Of a stretch of DNA of 36,378 bases, positions 9,921-18,248 are shown in pieces. Source of the stretch: Rodentibacter pneumotropicus DSM 21403 (GTDB taxonomy: Bacteria; Pseudomonadota; Gammaproteobacteria; Enterobacterales; Pasteurellaceae); NCBI RefSeq assembly GCF_000379905.1, contig NZ_KB904048.1, forward strand, positions 1-36,378, read 5' to 3'. The notes beneath the pieces were generated by a model, which saw only the letters and a list, made by a program, of their open reading frames with translations, did not search any database and was not told the origin of the DNA. How positions within the stretch are numbered: position 1 is the first letter of the stretch; every line of letters begins with the position of its first letter. Both the position numbers and the translations under genes were made by a program.

Positions 9921-10584
9921 TTTGGAATACCTTTATTTTACTTAATTGCGAGTTCAACGAACGTTTAAATGCCACGGCTAATTCCTCAATAGCCAACGCT
10001 TGTTCCAATTCTTCCACTGTCGGTTTTCCTGAGAGTAAACGGTTTAAATGACGGATAGTGAATTGTGGATAAGGGCGATTTTTCAAAACCAATTCATCAC
10101 CTTGCACAATCTCCCCTTCTTCAATTACCCGCACATACCAACCGGTCCAGCCTGAAAGATAAATCGTTTTTTGTGTTTCTGGATTGTTGGTATTTTTCGA
10201 TAAACGTTCACAAGGTTTACGCGGTTGGGATACTTCCAAAAGTGCAGTGCCGATTTTAAAACGATCCCCCACACAAACGGAATCCTCATCAAACCCTGAT
10301 ACCACAAAGTTTTCACCGTATATTGCCGTTCCGCTATAAGAAAAATGCTCATCTAATAATTCGTTTAAAGCGGGAAATGACACATCAGACATAAAAAATA
10401 GTGCTTTATCTACCCCACCATGGTGCTTTTTTAATCCCACATCATTGCCATATGCGCCAAGTTTGTGGATTTTTACCGATGACACGGGCTGTTTGCGGAT
10501 TGCACTCTCATAAGTTGAACCGTCCGCAAAAGTCAGTGGCTCAACCTCCCCAATTTTGATCACCAAAATTTCCGCTTTGGACAT
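9910..10584 (-). CDS. yiiM: MOSC domain protein YiiM
   Basis: MOSC-domain molybdenum-cofactor-dependent protein; E. coli YiiM takes part in reduction of N-hydroxylated compounds such as 6-hydroxylaminopurine. 224 aa from the ATG at 10584, chosen because GGGGGA lies just ahead; an in-frame ATG at 10632 would swallow that site. Visible features are an N-terminal beta segment with [22 protein letters not shown], the probable cofactor cysteine in [12 protein letters not shown], and a C-terminal helical 3-alpha domain ([20 protein letters not shown]). First gene of the operon; a TATAAT at 10615-10620 is its likely -10 box. Confidence 0.9.
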   Translation of the reverse strand: MSKAEILVIKIGEVEPLTFADGSTYESAIRKQPVSSVKIHKLGAYGNDVGLKKHHGGVDKALFFMSDVSFPALNELLDEHFSYSGTAIYGENFVVSGFDEDSVCVGDRFKIGTALLEVSQPRKPCERLSKNTNNPETQKTIYLSGWTGWYVRVIEEGEIVQGDELVLKNRPYPQFTIRHLNRLLSGKPTVEELEQALAIEELAVAFKRSLNSQLSKIKVFQNDH

Positions 10585-10704
10585 TTTATTTCCCCCTTTC
10601 ATAAAACACACAAAATTATACCGTAAAATCACTTAAATTTTGACCGCACTTTGTTTTTTCCTTATTATCTCGTTCAATCAATACACAATAAAAAAGGAAT
10701 ATTT

Positions 10705-12204
10705 ATGCAATATGATCTCGCCCGAACAGAACAGGGCAAAACACTTGGCATTACGGCAAAAATGGCAAACCGGCACGGATTAATTGCCGGAGCGACAGGT
10801 ACGGGGAAAACGGTCACTCTACGCAAAATTGCGGAGGCTTTTAGTGATGATGGAGTGCCTGTTTTTTTAGTGGATGTCAAAGGTGATCTTTCAGGTTTGG
10901 TTAAGCATGGGCAATTTAGCGGTAAAATTGCCGAGCGTATTGAACAATTTGATTTAGGCGGTGAAAATTATTTGAACGGCTATCCTGTTTCCTTTTGGGA
11001 TGTGTTTGGCGAGACAGGCATTCCGTTACGCACCACCATTTCTGAAATGGGGCCTTTATTGCTTTCCCGTCTGTTAAACCTCAATGCAACACAAGAAGGT
11101 TTGTTAAATCTCGTTTTCCGTGTAGCAGATGATAAAGGCTTATTACTTATTGATTTAAAAGATCTCCGTGCGATGCTGAAATACGTAGCGGAAAATGCCA
11201 AAACATTCCAAGTGGAATACGGCAATGTCTCCGCGGCAAGTGTCGGGGCAATTCAACGTGCCTTATTGACACTTGAAAATGAAGGGGCGACAAATTTATT
11301 TGGTGAACCGGCACTGAATCTTGAAGATTGGCTACAAACCCGTGATGGACGTGGTGTAATCAATGTGCTTAATTCGGAAAAACTGATTAACTCACCAAGA
11401 ATGTATAGCGCCTTCCTGTTGTGGTTGATGTCTGAACTGTTTGAACAATTACCGGAAGTGGGCGATCCCGATAAACCTAAATTTGTGATGTTTTTTGATG
11501 AGGCGCATTTATTATTTGATGGTGCGCCAAGCGTGTTGGTGGAAAAAGTAGAGCAGGTTGTTCGCTTAATTCGCTCTAAAGGCGTAGGGATTTATTTTGT
11601 TACGCAAAATCCGTTAGATTTGCCGGATACGGTACTGGGTCAGTTAGGTAACCGAGTACAACACGCATTGCGTGCATTTACACCACGGGATCAAAAAGCC
11701 GTCAAATCTGCCGCTGAAACCTTCCGTGCGAATCCAACAGTAAACGTGGTAGAAAGTATTTCTACTCTTGGTGTGGGGCAAGCGTTAGTATCGTTCTTAG
11801 ATGAAAAAGGGATGCCAACACCTGTTGAAATTGCTTATATTTACCCGCCAAAAAGCCAACTTTCGCCACTCTCAGCCGACGAACAAGCTGCGTGGGTGAA
11901 AGATGACGAGCTTTATTCCTTCTACAAAGATTATGTGGATAATGAATCTGCCTTTGAAGTATTAAATGCACAGGCTGATCTTGCCGCCATTCAACAAAAA
12001 CAAGCAGAACAAGCACATGAGGAAGAAGAAAACGGTATTTTAGGCAGCCTCAGCCGTATGATTTTCGGCACGAAAAAACGGGGCGATAAGCTCAGTCCGA
12101 CAGAGCAAATGGTGAATAGTGTGGCGAAATCCGTAGGGCGTAATATTCGTAATCAGGTAACAAAGCAGATTATGAGGGGGATATTAGGGGCATTGAAAAA
12201 GTAG
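10705..12204 (+). CDS. yjgR: HerA-like ATPase, DUF853 (YjgR family)
   Basis: P-loop ATPase of the HerA/FtsK superfamily, DUF853 type; its exact role in bacteria is not established. 499 aa from the ATG at 10705, which has AAAAAGGA ahead of it. Motifs are Walker A GATGTGKT (about 29-36 of this start), Walker B FVMFFDEAHLLF in the middle, and sensor FVTQNPLDLPDTVLGQLGNRVQHALRAF-type strand with Arg residues. The C-terminal tail carries an Ala/Gln/Glu-rich helix and basic residues (KRGDKL, RNIRNQVTKQIMRG). It diverges from yiiM and is followed by udp. Confidence 0.9.
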   Translation: MQYDLARTEQGKTLGITAKMANRHGLIAGATGTGKTVTLRKIAEAFSDDGVPVFLVDVKGDLSGLVKHGQFSGKIAERIEQFDLGGENYLNGYPVSFWDVFGETGIPLRTTISEMGPLLLSRLLNLNATQEGLLNLVFRVADDKGLLLIDLKDLRAMLKYVAENAKTFQVEYGNVSAASVGAIQRALLTLENEGATNLFGEPALNLEDWLQTRDGRGVINVLNSEKLINSPRMYSAFLLWLMSELFEQLPEVGDPDKPKFVMFFDEAHLLFDGAPSVLVEKVEQVVRLIRSKGVGIYFVTQNPLDLPDTVLGQLGNRVQHALRAFTPRDQKAVKSAAETFRANPTVNVVESISTLGVGQALVSFLDEKGMPTPVEIAYIYPPKSQLSPLSADEQAAWVKDDELYSFYKDYVDNESAFEVLNAQADLAAIQQKQAEQAHEEEENGILGSLSRMIFGTKKRGDKLSPTEQMVNSVAKSVGRNIRNQVTKQIMRGILGALKK

Positions 12205-12358
12205 ATTTTTGTTTAATCACTTTTTCTTAGGTATCTATATCATCAGGTTTCACCAATGGCGAAATACGATTTATATAAAAACTAGAGGAAAGTTTCTCAC
12301 CAATAAGCAAAACCCGATATAATTCAAACAACAAAACATAATAAACAAGGAGACAATT

Positions 12359-13117
12359 ATGTCTGACGTATTTCATTTAAATTTAACCAAAGCGCAACTA
12401 AAAGGGGCAACCATTGCCATTGTTCCCGGCGATCCGGCACGCAGTGAACGTATTGCCAAACACCTTGATAACCCTGAATTTCTGACGAGTACCCGTGAGT
12501 TTACCTCTTGGCTCGGTTATCTCAATGGCAAACCTGTGGTGGTTTGCTCAACAGGGATTGGCGGTCCTTCTGTTTCCATTTGCGTCGAGGAATTAGCCCA
12601 ATTAGGTGTGCGTACTTTTATTCGTATTGGCACAACGGGGGCAATCCAACCTCATATTAATGTGGGCGATATTCTTGTCACTACAGGCGCAGTACGTTTA
12701 GATGGGGCAAGCCGACATTTTGCACCGCTTGAATATCCGGCTGTGGCAGATTTTGAATGTACCACAGCTCTAGTCAATGCAGCAAAAGAGGAAGGCACCG
12801 AGCCGTTTGTTGGCATTACAGCGTCCTCAGATACCTTCTATCCGGGGCAAGAACGTTATGACACTTACAGCGGAAAAGTTTACCGTGATTACCAAGGGTT
12901 ACTGAAACAATGGCAAGATCTCAATGTGATGAACTTTGAGATGGAATCCGCAACATTGTTTACTATGTGTAATGCCTTAGGTTTACGTGCTGGTATGGTT
13001 TCAGGTGTGATCGTGAATCGCACGCAACAAGAGATTCCTAATGAGGCGACAATAAAAGCAAGCGAAGAAAAAGCCATTTCAGTGGTGGTAGAAGGGGTGA
13101 GAAAATTATTAGCCTAA
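12359..13117 (+). CDS. udp: Uridine phosphorylase
   Basis: Reversibly splits uridine into uracil and ribose 1-phosphate in pyrimidine salvage; cytoplasmic hexamer. 252 aa, normal length. Family features are [12 protein letters not shown] (phosphate-binding, about 22-33), [26 protein letters not shown], and the nucleoside-site [18 protein letters not shown] sits just ahead of the ATG. A TATAAT at 12318-12323 is a likely -10 box with no good -35, suggesting activator help. In E. coli the gene is under CRP and CytR; no clear CRP site is visible here. Confidence 0.96.
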   Translation: MSDVFHLNLTKAQLKGATIAIVPGDPARSERIAKHLDNPEFLTSTREFTSWLGYLNGKPVVVCSTGIGGPSVSICVEELAQLGVRTFIRIGTTGAIQPHINVGDILVTTGAVRLDGASRHFAPLEYPAVADFECTTALVNAAKEEGTEPFVGITASSDTFYPGQERYDTYSGKVYRDYQGLLKQWQDLNVMNFEMESATLFTMCNALGLRAGMVSGVIVNRTQQEIPNEATIKASEEKAISVVVEGVRKLLA

Positions 13118-13125
13118 TATGATAA

Positions 13126-13157
13126 AAAGGCGTTTTTGGAAATTCAAAAACGCCTTT
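13126..13157. terminator. Terminator between udp and the shikimate dehydrogenase-like gene
   Basis: A 13-bp stem, AAAGGCGTTTTTG (13126-13138) with its complement at 13145-13157 and a 6-nt loop. It is followed by T-runs on the plus strand and preceded by an A-run, so it can work both ways between these convergent genes. A USS copy lies just beyond at 13164. Confidence 0.88.
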
Positions 13158-13177
13158 ATTTTTAACCGCACTTTTAA

Positions 13178-13993
13178 TTAACTATTTGCTCTCGCAAAGG
13201 CTGCCGCTTCATTAATTAATTCCTCACTTGGACGCCGGAGGGTGTAAAGTTCAAACTGTTCCAAAGCCTGTAAAACAATAACCTCTGCACCGGAAATAGT
13301 TTGTTTGCCTTGGCTTTCTGCATATTGAATAAATGGAGTTTCTGCAGGAATCGCCACCACATCAAAGGCGACATTTACCGTATCAATCATCGCTTTAGGA
13401 AAGGCGAGATCCGCCTCTTCTTTTCCCCCCTTCATCCCAATTGGGGTAACATTGACTAAAATATCTGCCTGATGATTTTCCAAGCTATTGATGTATTCAT
13501 AACCGTAAAGTGCGCTCAAATATTTGCCTGTTTTTTCATTTCGAGCATATACCTTTAAATGATCAAAACCACTATTTTTAAATGCGGCGACAACTGCTTT
13601 TGCCATTCCCCCACTACCATGCGCAATCACCCGTGCATTTTTATCTAAACGATATTTTTCAATTAATTTCACAATCGCAATGTAATCAGTGTTATAGGCA
13701 CGCAAAAAGCCATTGTCATTTACAATAGTGTTCACCGATTCAATGGCTTGGGCGGAAGGATGGATTTCATCTAAAAACGGCATACAGCTTTCTTTAAAGG
13801 GCATGGACACTGCGCAACCTCGAATCCCCAAGGCTCGCACACCTTTCACCGCATATTCAATATCCTGTGTAGTAAAGGCTTTATAAATAAAGTTAAGCCC
13901 AAGTTTTTCATATAAATAGTTATGAAACATTGTGCCAAAATTTCCCGGTCTGCCGGAAAGGGACATGCAGAGTTGGGTGTCTTTGTTGATCAT
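13178..13993 (-). CDS. Shikimate dehydrogenase-like protein (SDH-L, HI0607 type)
   Basis: NADP-dependent dehydrogenase of the AroE superfamily. It matches H. influenzae HI0607, the type member of the SDH-L class, which turns shikimate over slowly and whose physiological substrate is uncertain. 271 aa from the ATG at 13993 with AGGAAAA ahead; a longer frame to 14017 lacks a better ribosome site. Features are the N-terminal SLSGRPGNFG, VSMPFKESCMPFLD with the catalytic Lys, NTDYIAIV with the catalytic Asp, and the glycine-rich nucleotide site AHGSGGMAKAVV. In H. influenzae, as I recall, this gene directly follows cysE; here the type I secretion cassette separates them. Confidence 0.9.
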   Translation of the reverse strand: MINKDTQLCMSLSGRPGNFGTMFHNYLYEKLGLNFIYKAFTTQDIEYAVKGVRALGIRGCAVSMPFKESCMPFLDEIHPSAQAIESVNTIVNDNGFLRAYNTDYIAIVKLIEKYRLDKNARVIAHGSGGMAKAVVAAFKNSGFDHLKVYARNEKTGKYLSALYGYEYINSLENHQADILVNVTPIGMKGGKEEADLAFPKAMIDTVNVAFDVVAIPAETPFIQYAESQGKQTISGAEVIVLQALEQFELYTLRRPSEELINEAAAFARANS

Positions 13994-14028
13994 ATTTATT
14001 TTCCTATTTAATTTCATAAAGGCACTTT

Positions 14029-15453
14029 TTATCGCTCAGTAAAGCTCTCTGAAAAGGTCGATTGTAAAGGACTTAATAAATAACTGATGACAGAACGCCT
14101 GCCTGTCTTAATCTCAGCATTAACCAGCATACCTGCTGTTAAATTAACCCGATGATTTTCTATAATTAAATAATCTTTGTCTAGCTCAATAATTGCAGCA
14201 AAAGCAAGTCCGCTTTTTTCAGTTTCAATGGCATCAAAACTGAGAGATTTTACTTTGCCTGTTAAATAACCGTAACGTGTATAAGGAAATGTTTCTATTT
14301 TTACTGTCACTTCTTGCCCTTGATGAATAAATCCAATGTCCTGATTGTCAATTATCGCCTTTACTTCTAGTTTATCGTGCTTAGGCACAACGACCATCAG
14401 CGGTTGTGCAGTAGTAACGACGCCACCAATGGTATGCACGGCTAATTGTTGAATTGAGCCTGTAACAGGTGCTTTAATTTGTGTTGTTTTTTGACGCTCA
14501 GCATATTTTTCTTTTTCAAAAACAAGTTGCTTAATTTGTTCGTTCGCCTGTCTTAGAGCATCTTGAGTATCTCTGGTAAAGGTATTTGTTAAAAGTTCTT
14601 TTTCATCTTTTGCTTGTTGAATTTCTGCATTAATTTCATTTAACCTACTTTCTAATGTTAAAATCTCGTTATTTATATCAAGAAACCTTGCTTTTTGTTC
14701 CAAATATTGATGTTTAGAAATGGCATTTGATTTTAATAAGTTAGCGAGATCATTAGTTTTTTCTTTTTCTAATTTTTGTAAAGAGCGATATTTGTTAATT
14801 TGCATTTTTATCGTGATATATTCGGCTTGTTTTTGGTCTAGTAATGCTGCTGCTTTTTGTTGTTGAAGAAGGTAAGTATTAAATTGAGCTAAGATTAATT
14901 GCCGCGATTGTTGCAGTTCAACAGAAGAAATTGATTCATCATCAATTTTTAAATAGGGAGGTGTATTAGAGTAAATGGAATTTAATAACGCATCTGCTCG
15001 AACTTTAGCTAATTTAGCACTACTTAATGCTTGATTTGCTTTTTGTAATTCTTCTTTTGCCCCTAATGAGGTCAGTTCTAACAACAATTCACCTTTTTCA
15101 ACCGATTGCCCATCATTAACATAAATTTTCTCAACAATTGCATTTTCAATCGGTTGAATAATTTTACTATTTCCACTATAAGCGATTTTTCCGGTGGCAG
15201 TAGAGACAATATCTACCTTACCGAAAATAGCCCAAACACAGGTTATTAAAATAAGTACCATAATCAAATGACTTGACCTACGGGGTAACACAGAAACCGG
15301 TTTTTCTATTAACTCCAAATGAGCCGGCAAAAAATCATATTCATTTTCTTCACGAACAGGTGTATCTAAACTCTTACGAATTTTCCAAACTTCGCAAAAA
15401 TGGTGAATATAATGATGTAGAAAACTTAATATTGCCTGAAAGTAGGTTCTCAT
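14029..15453 (-). CDS. HlyD-family type I secretion membrane fusion protein
   Basis: Periplasmic adaptor linking the HlyB-type ATPase to an outer-membrane TolC channel for one-step export of RTX proteins. 474 aa, usual HlyD length. A cytoplasmic N-terminus of about 60 residues is followed by one membrane helix (LIMVLILITCVWAIFG, about 63-78). Then come the lipoyl half-motif (IVEKIYVNDGQSVEKGELLLEL), a long alpha-helical coiled coil (about 135-310, Gln/Lys/Glu-rich), and the second half-motif with beta-barrel (IKAPVTGSIQQLAVHTIGGVV). The C-terminal LTAGMLVNAEIKTGRRSV is typical. It starts one base after the hlyB stop. No tolC is in the window; it is normally encoded elsewhere. Confidence 0.94.
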   Translation of the reverse strand: MRTYFQAILSFLHHYIHHFCEVWKIRKSLDTPVREENEYDFLPAHLELIEKPVSVLPRRSSHLIMVLILITCVWAIFGKVDIVSTATGKIAYSGNSKIIQPIENAIVEKIYVNDGQSVEKGELLLELTSLGAKEELQKANQALSSAKLAKVRADALLNSIYSNTPPYLKIDDESISSVELQQSRQLILAQFNTYLLQQQKAAALLDQKQAEYITIKMQINKYRSLQKLEKEKTNDLANLLKSNAISKHQYLEQKARFLDINNEILTLESRLNEINAEIQQAKDEKELLTNTFTRDTQDALRQANEQIKQLVFEKEKYAERQKTTQIKAPVTGSIQQLAVHTIGGVVTTAQPLMVVVPKHDKLEVKAIIDNQDIGFIHQGQEVTVKIETFPYTRYGYLTGKVKSLSFDAIETEKSGLAFAAIIELDKDYLIIENHRVNLTAGMLVNAEIKTGRRSVISYLLSPLQSTFSESFTER

Positions 15454-15454
15454 C

Positions 15455-17580
15455 TTAATGCCCTAATTGCAAATGGTATAAATATTGATATAAACCCTGA
15501 GGATTATTAAGTAATTCTTCATGTGAACCAAATTCTATTTGTTTCCCTTTTTCTAACACGAGAATTTTATCGGCAATTTGGACGGTAGAAAGACGGTGAG
15601 CAATAATGATGACCGTTCTATTTCGGCAAATTTGTCGCATGTTTGTCATAATGACTCGTTCGGATTCATAATCCAAAGCGCTGGTTGCTTCATCAAAAAT
15701 TAAGATCTTAGGGTTTGTAATTAAAGCACGGGCAATCGCAATCCTCTGCCTCTGTCCACCCGATAATCCGGTGCCTTGTTCCCCAACAATAGTGTCATAG
15801 CCATTATCTAACTCACAGATAAAATCATGAGCCCCGGCAAGTTTTGCTGCATAAATAACCTTTTCAATAGCTATCCCTGGGACACTAATCGCAATATTAT
15901 CTCGAATACTTCGATTTAATAAAATATTGTCTTGTAATACCACACCAATTTGTTTACGTAACCAATTAGGCTCAAGTAAAGTCAAATCTTGCTCATCAAT
16001 TTTTATTTTCCCTCTGGTTGGAATATATAAGCGTTGAATTAACTTAGCAATAGTGCTTTTCCCTGAACCTGAACGCCCTACAATACCAATAATTTGACCT
16101 TCAGTAATAGAAAAAGATAAATCATCAATTATTGTATTGCCTTGTAATTGATAACGAAATGATACTTGCTCAAAAAGAATATTACCTTTAATTTTCGGTA
16201 AAGAAAGATTGTTCTTCGATATTTCAGTTGGCGTATTTAAAATATCACCTAAACGTTCCACCGAAATTCCCACTTGTTGAAAATCTTGCCATAATTGTGC
16301 AAGGCGAATAACAGGCATTGCCACTTGTCCTGCAAGCATATTAAACGCAATAAGTTGCCCTATACTTAAATCGCCGCTTATCACAAAGTGAGCCCCTAGC
16401 CATAAATTAATGACCATCACCATTTTTTGAATAAATTGAACACCTTGCTGCCCAATTACAGCAATTTTGGTAACCTTAAATCCGGCTTGAGTATAGGCTG
16501 CCAATTGCTTATCCCAACGATCTGTCATTTGTGGTGAAACAGCCATTGCTTTAATCATATTGATTGCCGTAACGGACTCCACTAAAAATGCTTGATTATC
16601 GGCATTGCGGGCAAATTTTGTATCAAGGCGTTTACGTAAAATAGGCGTAATAAAAATAGACCAAATAATATAACAAGGTAAAGAAAGTAAAACGACTAAA
16701 GTTAGCCATTTACTGTAAAACCACATAACTGAAAAGAATAAAAAAGAAAAGCATAAATCTAAAACAGAGGTTAATGCTTGCCCGGTAAGAAAATAACGAA
16801 TTTGTTCTAACTCACGTATTCTTGCTATGGTGTCGCCGACTCTACGGGTTTCAAAATAAGCCAGGGGTAGTTTTAATAAATGCCGAAATAATCTTGCACC
16901 AAGTTCCACATCAATCCGGCTGGTTGTATGGGAAAAAATATAAGTCCGTAAACCGCCTAAAATAATCTCAAAAAATACGGTAACAACAAGAGCAAAAGTC
17001 ACAACATTTAAAGTATTAAACCCTTGGTGAACCAATACTTTATCCATCACAACTTGAAAAAAGAGCGGTGTAATTAGGGCTAGAAATTGCAAAACAAGCG
17101 AAATGCCGATAACTTCTAATAAAATTCGGCGATATTTAATTACGGCAGGAATAAACCAAGTAAAATCAAATTTAGCAAGTTGCCCGAAAACAGAGGCTCT
17201 AGACGTTATCGCAATAATCTCGCCACAATAACGTTGTTTAAATTCTTGTTCAGATAGAATTGTTGGTTCCGATAAGGTTAAATCTTGAATTAAATAGCGA
17301 TGATGTTGTTCATCTATACGGGCGAGAATAAAGTGTTTTCCCTCAGTTTTATCCCATACTAAAACCGGTAAATGACAATAAGGTAAACGAGAAATTGGCT
17401 TAGAAAGTAACCGCACTTTTAACCCTAAAGATTTTGCCGCCAATAACCAAGCTGTTTGGGTTAAACCTCTTCAATATCAAATTGATATTTAATGCTTTCT
17501 TCCGTTACTGCAATATCGTGATATTGAGCTAAAAGAATTAATCCCCTCAATGCGGGATCAAAATCTTGATTATCTTCCAT
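15455..17580 (-). pseudogene. HlyB-family type I secretion ATPase, frameshifted near its start
   Basis: ABC exporter that would drive RTX protein export. The gene starts at the ATG at 17580 and reads 38 HlyB-like codons (LILLAQYHDIAVTEESIKYQFD). It then needs a -1 shift at about 17467-17469 to continue [16 protein letters not shown]; unshifted it stops at 17461. The remaining frame (15455-17443, 662 codons from a TTG) holds the rest of the C39-like domain and five to six membrane helices (about 108-380). Its ATPase has Walker [10 protein letters not shown] (456-464), LSGGQ (560-564), Walker [10 protein letters not shown] (580-588) and H-loop His616. With the shift repaired the protein is about 708 aa, against 707 for E. 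coli HlyB. No slippery heptamer or homopolymer is present. It could be a real lesion or a sequencing error. Confidence 0.88.
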
Positions 17581-17592
17581 TATTATTTCCAA

Positions 17593-18234
17593 TTACTTTC
17601 CGTTTTTTCGTTTGTTTTTCATTAATAAGCTAATTTTAGCTTTTCTATCATAGGTAAATTTATATTGGTATTTAAGGAAATTAATAGGGTGTAGAAATAA
17701 AATAATAAGAAACATCATTAATAAAGTTGAGCAGCCATAAAAAACATAAGGTAGAAATATTAATGTTGCTAAAGAATCCCTAAAAAATGCTGTTTTTATT
17801 GCCACTTCATCTAAAGGGGCATAATCAATATAAATAAAAAATATACACATAAAAATAGAAAGTGATAAAGCTAAAATCCCACCAATCTTTATTAAAATTA
17901 TTTTAATAATATTTTTTTCTATAGTAATTCCTAAATCATTGAGCTCCTTTTCTAATAAGTAACTAAATTTAATTTTTTTTGCAAGAAAAAAAGCTGATAC
18001 AATAGGCAAAATCATTAATAAATTTGATAAGACCTGAGATTGGAATGGGTAAATTTTAGAATAAACCCCTATATCTTTGATTAAAAATCTATCTAAGAAT
18101 TTTTCAAAATTTGTTTCAGGTATATCATTAAAAAAAACAACCACAAATATAAACAGTAGTAATGCACCAATCAGGTTATATTTTATCGTCTTTTCATCAA
18201 TATTTACCCTTGGGTATTTTTTTTCTTTTTCCAT
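17593..18234 (-). CDS. Four-helix membrane protein, candidate immunity protein to the RTX-colicin
   Basis: I do not recognise a named family. The 213-aa protein is basic and AT-rich in codon use, with four hydrophobic segments (about 21-36, 68-85, 117-136 and 154-182) and charged ends (MEKEKKYPR; KNKRKNGK). There is no signal peptide. It begins 14 nt after the toxin stop, with GGAG ahead of the ATG, and is followed by the HlyB gene. Immunity proteins to A-type pore-forming colicins are inner-membrane proteins with four helices, encoded beside the toxin, so immunity is the natural inference. It could instead help secretion, but type I systems have no standard component of this kind. Confidence 0.6.
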   Translation of the reverse strand: MEKEKKYPRVNIDEKTIKYNLIGALLLFIFVVVFFNDIPETNFEKFLDRFLIKDIGVYSKIYPFQSQVLSNLLMILPIVSAFFLAKKIKFSYLLEKELNDLGITIEKNIIKIILIKIGGILALSLSIFMCIFFIYIDYAPLDEVAIKTAFFRDSLATLIFLPYVFYGCSTLLMMFLIILFLHPINFLKYQYKFTYDRKAKISLLMKNKRKNGK

Positions 18235-18248
18235 AATAATATCTCCAT

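Noticed and set aside
17461..17475. Programmed -1 frameshift in hlyB
   Set aside because: No slippery heptamer or homopolymer at the junction, and HlyB homologues are not made by recoding.
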